In this document: in pieces, positions 60,195 through 64,000 of the stretch
Layout: the number at the start of each line of letters is the position of its first letter
Numbering within the stretch: the first letter of the stretch is position 1
From: Atopomonas sediminilitoris
GTDB taxonomy: Bacteria; Pseudomonadota; Gammaproteobacteria; Pseudomonadales; Pseudomonadaceae
Assembly (NCBI RefSeq): GCF_022601735.1
Contig: NZ_JAKUMM010000004.1
Coordinates: 248,001 to 312,000, forward strand
Length of the DNA: 64,000 bases
Reading direction: 5' to 3'
Translations under genes and position numbers: made by a program
The notes under the pieces: generated by a model
The model's input: only the letters and a program-made list of their open reading frames with translations
Databases searched by the model: none
Told to the model about the DNA's origin: nothing

Positions 60195-60367
60195 CAAAAG
60201 ATCCTTATTTTTAATCGGTTCAGCGTGCAACTTGCCGCACAGCGTGTGCGAAATATAAACCACACAACCCCGCACAGCCATGCCAGCAGCGCGCCTTGCG
60301 CGTATGCGAAGGCGACATTCAGATACAGAGCCTTAAGCTTTGAACCCTGCGCGGTGCGCCACAAAGG

Positions 60368-60396
60368 TGTCCAGCTAAGCGGTGCCCTGTTAGAAT
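60368..60396 (+). promoter_or_regulatory. Candidate purM promoter
   Basis: A -10 TAGAAT (60391-60396) with a weak -35 TGTCCA (60368-60373), spaced by 17 bases, about 45 bases before the purM ATG in the gap divergent from the ligase gene. Confidence 0.5.
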
Positions 60397-60441
60397 ACGC
60401 GCCACTTTTCTTCTTACCTTTACCCGCCTAGGCCAGGACTC

Positions 60442-61503
60442 ATGAGCAATAAGCAGCCCTCAATCAGTTACAAAGATGCTGGTGTTGATATCGACGCCGG
60501 CGAAGCCTTGGTCGAGCGCATTAAAGGCGTTGCTAAACGCACGGCTCGTCCGGAAGTGATGGGCGGCTTAGGCGGTTTTGGCGCACTGTGTGAAATCCCT
60601 GCAGGCTACAAGCAGCCAGTACTGGTATCCGGCACCGACGGCGTAGGCACCAAGCTCCGCTTGGCCCTCAACCTGAACAAGCACGACAGCATTGGTCAGG
60701 ATCTGGTTGCCATGTGCGTTAACGACTTGGTCGTGTGCGGCGCTGAACCGCTGTTTTTTCTCGACTACTACGCCACCGGCAAATTGAATGTCGATGTCGC
60801 CGCGACCGTCGTGACCGGCATTGGCGCCGGCTGCGAATTAGCGGGTTGCTCGTTGGTCGGCGGTGAAACCGCTGAAATGCCCGGCATGTACGAAGGCGAA
60901 GACTATGACTTGGCTGGCTTCTGTGTCGGTGTAGTCGAGAAGAGCGAAATCATCGATGGCAGCAAGGTTGCCACCGGCGATGCACTGATCGCCCTGCCTT
61001 CTTCGGGCCCGCACTCCAATGGCTACTCGCTGATCCGCAAGATCATCGAAGTATCTGGCAGTGACATTACCCAGATTGAACTCGGCGGTAAGCCGCTGAC
61101 TGACTTACTGATGGCGCCAACACGCATTTACGTGAAGCCGCTGCTTGAGCTGATCAAGACCACCGGCGCGGTAAAAGCCATGGCGCATATCACCGGTGGT
61201 GGCCTGCTCGACAACATTCCCCGTGTTCTGCCGCAAAACAGCCAAGCCATTATTGATGTCGCTAGCTGGACTCGCCCTGCCGTGTTCGATTGGCTGCAAG
61301 CACAAGGCAATGTCGACGAACACGAAATGCACCGCGTTCTGAACTGCGGTGTCGGCATGGTGATTTGCGTGGAGCAAGATCAGGTTGACGCCGCCCTAGC
61401 CAGCCTCAGCGCTAATGGCGAGCAACCTTGGGTCATCGGCCAGATTGGCAGCGCTCAAGCTGGCGAGCCCGCCGTTAAACTCAACAACCTGAAGCAGCAC
61501 TGA
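60442..61503 (+). CDS. purM: Phosphoribosylformylglycinamidine cyclo-ligase
   Basis: 353 residues. It closes the imidazole ring to give AIR in purine synthesis with ATP. Family motifs: [21 protein letters not shown] at the N-terminus, [26 protein letters not shown] and [13 protein letters not shown]. Its stop overlaps the purN start by one base (TGATG). Confidence 0.97.
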   Translation: MSNKQPSISYKDAGVDIDAGEALVERIKGVAKRTARPEVMGGLGGFGALCEIPAGYKQPVLVSGTDGVGTKLRLALNLNKHDSIGQDLVAMCVNDLVVCGAEPLFFLDYYATGKLNVDVAATVVTGIGAGCELAGCSLVGGETAEMPGMYEGEDYDLAGFCVGVVEKSEIIDGSKVATGDALIALPSSGPHSNGYSLIRKIIEVSGSDITQIELGGKPLTDLLMAPTRIYVKPLLELIKTTGAVKAMAHITGGGLLDNIPRVLPQNSQAIIDVASWTRPAVFDWLQAQGNVDEHEMHRVLNCGVGMVICVEQDQVDAALASLSANGEQPWVIGQIGSAQAGEPAVKLNNLKQH

Positions 61504-62165
61504 TGCCCGCAGCGTGTCGCGCGCTGGTGCTGATTTCAGGTTCTGGCAGCAATTTACAAGCGCTGATTGATGTTTTTAGCCGTGACGATGCACCGCTACA
61601 GATTTGTGCGGTGCTCTCCAATAAGGCGGACGCCTTTGGCTTAACCCGCGCGCGCAATGCTGGCATCGACACCTTAGTGCTCGACCATAAGGCTTACAGC
61701 AGCCGCGAAGCCTTTGATTTGGCGATGATCGAAGCCATGGATGCCTACCGTCCTGATCTGGTGATCTTGGCCGGTTTTATGCGCATCCTCACGCCCGCGT
61801 TTGTCGAGCATTACCAAGGCCGCCTGCTGAACATTCACCCTTCCCTGCTGCCGCGCCACAAGGGTTTACACACCCACCAGCGAGCACTTGAGGAGGGCGA
61901 TCACGAGCACGGTTGCAGCGTGCACTTTGTCACCGCCGAACTGGATGGTGGGCCGCTGGTGGCCCGCGCAGCCATCACCATTAACAGTGATGACAACGCA
62001 GAAACGCTAGCCGCGCGCGTGCACGAGCAAGAACACCTGCTGTATCCTCTAGTCGCCCGCTGGTTTGCTGAAGGTCGCTTATGCCTAACACCAGATGGCC
62101 TCACCCTCGACGGGCAAGCATTGCCCGCCACAGGCAAAACCTTGCGTAATGGAGACATGCACTGA
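61503..62165 (+). CDS. purN: Phosphoribosylglycinamide formyltransferase
   Basis: 220 residues. It transfers a formyl group from 10-formyl-THF to GAR. The substrate motif is in ALVLISGSGSNLQALID, the catalytic Asn-His in NIHPSLLPRHKG and the catalytic Asp in FVTAELDGGPLV. It is coupled to purM and overlaps the next gene by one base (TGATG). Confidence 0.97.
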   Translation: MPAACRALVLISGSGSNLQALIDVFSRDDAPLQICAVLSNKADAFGLTRARNAGIDTLVLDHKAYSSREAFDLAMIEAMDAYRPDLVILAGFMRILTPAFVEHYQGRLLNIHPSLLPRHKGLHTHQRALEEGDHEHGCSVHFVTAELDGGPLVARAAITINSDDNAETLAARVHEQEHLLYPLVARWFAEGRLCLTPDGLTLDGQALPATGKTLRNGDMH

Positions 62166-62890
62166 TGCGCCTGCTTTTCGCTGCACTGCTTTGCACACTG
62201 CCGCTGCTCAGCACCGCCACCGAACGACTGCCCTTTAATGCCAGCTACACCGCCGACTGGAAACAACTGCCGGTCAGTGGCTCAGCCGAGCGCAGCCTTA
62301 AAAAGCTCGAATCAGGCCAGTGGGAATATCGCTTTCGCGCCTCCATGCTGGTCGCTGAACTGACTGAAACCAGCGTATTTCACCAGCAAGGCAGCAAAAT
62401 CCAGCCCGACACTTACCGCTTTGTGCGCAGTGGGCTGGGCCGCAAGAAAGAAATCAACCACGACTTTGATTGGCAAAATATGCTCATCACCGGCAGCGAT
62501 CGCGGCGATAGCATCAAACTCACGCTAAAAAACGGCTTTCTGGATAAGTCCAGCTACCAACTGGCTTTACGCGATGATGTCGCCAAAGGCGAAACCAGCA
62601 TGAGTTATCAAGTCGTCGACGGTGACGAAATCGACACCTATGACTTTCGTGTTCTAGGCAGCGAAAAGGTCCGCACCAAAGCCGGCCTTCTCGATGCCAT
62701 TAAAGTCGAACGTGTTCGCGACCCGACCAAATCATCGCGCACCACCGTTTTGTGGTTCGCCAAAGACTGGAACTACTTGCTAGTGCGCTTGCACCAAAAA
62801 GAAGAGGACGGCAAGGAATACCAAATCATGCTCAAAGAAGGCGAAGTTAACGGCCAACCCGTTAAAGGCGCGAGCAACAGCGGCGAATAA
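62165..62890 (+). CDS. DUF3108 domain protein, exported
   Basis: 241 residues. A short signal peptide (LLFAALLCTLPLLSTATE) is followed by the DUF3108 domain (LPFNASYTADWKQLPVSGSAERSLKKL), predicted to be a beta-rich periplasmic fold of unknown function. Its start overlaps purN by one base, a linkage common in pseudomonads though it has no obvious tie to purine synthesis. Confidence 0.88.
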   Translation: MRLLFAALLCTLPLLSTATERLPFNASYTADWKQLPVSGSAERSLKKLESGQWEYRFRASMLVAELTETSVFHQQGSKIQPDTYRFVRSGLGRKKEINHDFDWQNMLITGSDRGDSIKLTLKNGFLDKSSYQLALRDDVAKGETSMSYQVVDGDEIDTYDFRVLGSEKVRTKAGLLDAIKVERVRDPTKSSRTTVLWFAKDWNYLLVRLHQKEEDGKEYQIMLKEGEVNGQPVKGASNSGE

Positions 62891-62910
62891 CGCGCCATCG
62901 TGTGCCAAAA

Positions 62911-62934
62911 CCACGCCTTGTGCGTGGTTTTTTT
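62911..62934. terminator. Terminator after the purMN-DUF3108 operon
   Basis: CCACGC and GCGTGG form a stem extended by the flanking A run on the left and seven T on the right, so it can also serve the convergent gene at 62940. Confidence 0.88.
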
Positions 62935-62939
62935 ATTGT

Positions 62940-63734
62940 TTAACTGGCAGGCCGCACACCTTGCAGCAGCCGAGACAAGTCATAACCCAGTGTCGCCTGC
63001 ACAGCGCTGACCCTGGCCTGCAAAGCGTCAAAGTCGGGCGCATCGGTCTGTGGCCCCGGCACCCACAACAACACATTGCCTTCGCATACCGGGCACTCCC
63101 AGTAACGGCGAGTAAATAACCCGCGCAACAACGGGGCGGCAAACGGCGCGCCGTTCTCAGCCGTCCACTGATTAATAATCAACCAACCGCCGGGCTTTAA
63201 GCGCTGCCAACAGGCGCTTAAGAAGCCCCAGTTGAGATGCTCAGCAGATGGCCCTTCATCCCCGTACAAATCCATAAACACCAGATCGGCCGGTAGTTGC
63301 TGATCAATCAAGTCTGCAGCCGCCCCCAGCGATACTTGCAAACCATGCAAACGCTCGAGCTGAAAATAGGCTCGGCAAAGCTCCGGCACCTGCTCACGCA
63401 ACTCCAACACTCTAAGCGACGGCACACCCAGCTTCTGCTGCGCCGCATGTAATAGACTGCCCGCCCCCAACCCCAAAAAAAGAGCCTCTTGCGGCGCTTG
63501 ATGTAGGAGCGCCCCCAGCAACATGCCGCGTGTGTAGTCGTACTCTAGCCATGCCGGATCCGGCAGATACATGCAGCTTTGCTCGCACTCATCACCGAAG
63601 ACTAAATAGCGATATTCGCCCACCTGCGTCACCCGTAAACGCCCATGAGCATCATTGCCGTCCCACAATAAGGACTCCACCTCACCCAAGCCGATTCTCC
63701 TCACTATTTCAATGCGCCGTGCATTATGCGCCAT
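62940..63734 (-). CDS. Spermidine synthase-like methyltransferase-fold protein
   Basis: 264 residues. The central Rossmann-like part contains EALFLGLGAGSLLHAAQQK, LRVLELREQVPELCRAYF and LVFMDLYGDEGPSAEHLN, as in the spermidine synthase superfamily. The N-terminal beta domain is short and the canonical catalytic pattern of SpeE is not fully seen, so a true aminopropyltransferase role is uncertain. Transcribed alone, divergent from the DAHP synthase gene. Confidence 0.82.
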   Translation of the reverse strand: MAHNARRIEIVRRIGLGEVESLLWDGNDAHGRLRVTQVGEYRYLVFGDECEQSCMYLPDPAWLEYDYTRGMLLGALLHQAPQEALFLGLGAGSLLHAAQQKLGVPSLRVLELREQVPELCRAYFQLERLHGLQVSLGAAADLIDQQLPADLVFMDLYGDEGPSAEHLNWGFLSACWQRLKPGGWLIINQWTAENGAPFAAPLLRGLFTRRYWECPVCEGNVLLWVPGPQTDAPDFDALQARVSAVQATLGYDLSRLLQGVRPAS

Positions 63735-63850
63735 CGATAAGACTCTTAGCGCAGATCAATAGAAAAACCTGATTAAGCGCATAGGCTGGCAGGCGTGGAT
63801 CAATCAGTTACCATGCCGCCTCAGCATGACAACAAGCATTTGAGCAATTT

Positions 63851-64000
63851 ATGAACGCACTGTGGACACCCGATAGCTGGAGAGCCAAACCCATCCAGCA
63901 ACAACCAAGCTACCCCAACCCAACGGCACTGGCTGCCGTTGAGCAGCGTTTACAAGCCTTACCGCCGCTTGTCTTTGCCGGTGAAGCGCGTGAATTACGT
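63851..64000 (+). CDS. Class II 3-deoxy-7-phosphoheptulonate synthase, N-terminal part (partial)
   Basis: The first 50 codons are visible; the gene runs off the window. [21 protein letters not shown] followed by [11 protein letters not shown] is the N-terminus of the class II (plant-like) DAHP synthases of pseudomonads, which join PEP and erythrose 4-phosphate in the first shikimate step. Too little remains to judge the domain fully. Confidence 0.88.
   Translation, partial: MNALWTPDSWRAKPIQQQPSYPNPTALAAVEQRLQALPPLVFAGEARELR

Overview
The window reads as a chromosomal segment of a gammaproteobacterium of the Pseudomonadaceae (Pseudomonas, Stutzerimonas or Halopseudomonas-like). The evidence is gene content and order: ccoNOQP followed by ccoGHIS, a TauE/SafE-like membrane gene, hemN, anr and apt; the block ndk-rlmN-pilF-rodZ-ispG-hisS-yfgM-bamB-der; iscRSUA-hscBA-fdx-iscX; and hexR divergent from zwf-pgl-eda. 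The secreted amylase closely resembles, from memory, the maltotetraose-forming enzyme of Pseudomonas stutzeri. Coding density is very high. No rRNA, tRNA, insertion sequence, prophage, CRISPR array or plasmid function was found, so this is core genome rather than an island.

Layout. 1-2530: end of leuA, convergent rlmM and a small alpha/beta hydrolase. 2763-14223: micro-aerobic respiration block, with cbb3 oxidase (ccoNOQP), its assembly genes (ccoGHIS), a membrane protein with a Cys-rich motif, anaerobic haem synthesis (hemN), the oxygen sensor Anr and apt; FNR/Anr-type boxes lie before ccoN and hemN. 14267-17893: a Yellow/MRJP-like secreted protein, a non-haem-type bacterial ferritin, a small membrane protein, and an HxlR regulator divergent from an Old Yellow Enzyme. 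17997-19475: SulP anion transporter. 19536-28763: der to ndk, all on the minus strand. 28856-34299: complete ISC iron-sulphur assembly operon headed by iscR with IscR-type operator sequences. 34432-40814: cysE, trmJ, suhB, two small uncharacterised genes, topA and a DUF1653 gene. 40932-43126: trhO and a lipoprotein-like hydrolase. 43206-51972: carbohydrate region with secreted amylase, eda-pgl-zwf (Entner-Doudoroff entry), hexR, maltoporin and MalM. 52056-56631: a YebC-family regulator and the TgpA-DUF58-MoxR operon. 56681-64000: pyrF, an MFS transporter, a glutamine-synthetase-like ligase, purM-purN-DUF3108, a spermidine-synthase-like protein and the start of a class II DAHP synthase.

How the parts work together. 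Anr senses oxygen through its cluster (all four Cys ligands present), and its likely sites before ccoN and hemN link low oxygen to the high-affinity oxidase and oxygen-independent haem supply. The carbohydrate region suggests extracellular starch hydrolysis to maltotetraose, uptake through maltoporin, and glucose oxidation through zwf-pgl-eda under HexR. A C/T-rich stretch before the maltoporin gene carries three motifs resembling MalT boxes; no malT or inner-membrane maltose transporter lies in the window.

Nothing here is plainly a new defence or mobile system. The best leads are the MalT-like promoter region, the uncharacterised TauE/SafE-like protein embedded in the cbb3 assembly cluster, the HxlR/OYE operator, and the small unknown genes between suhB and topA.
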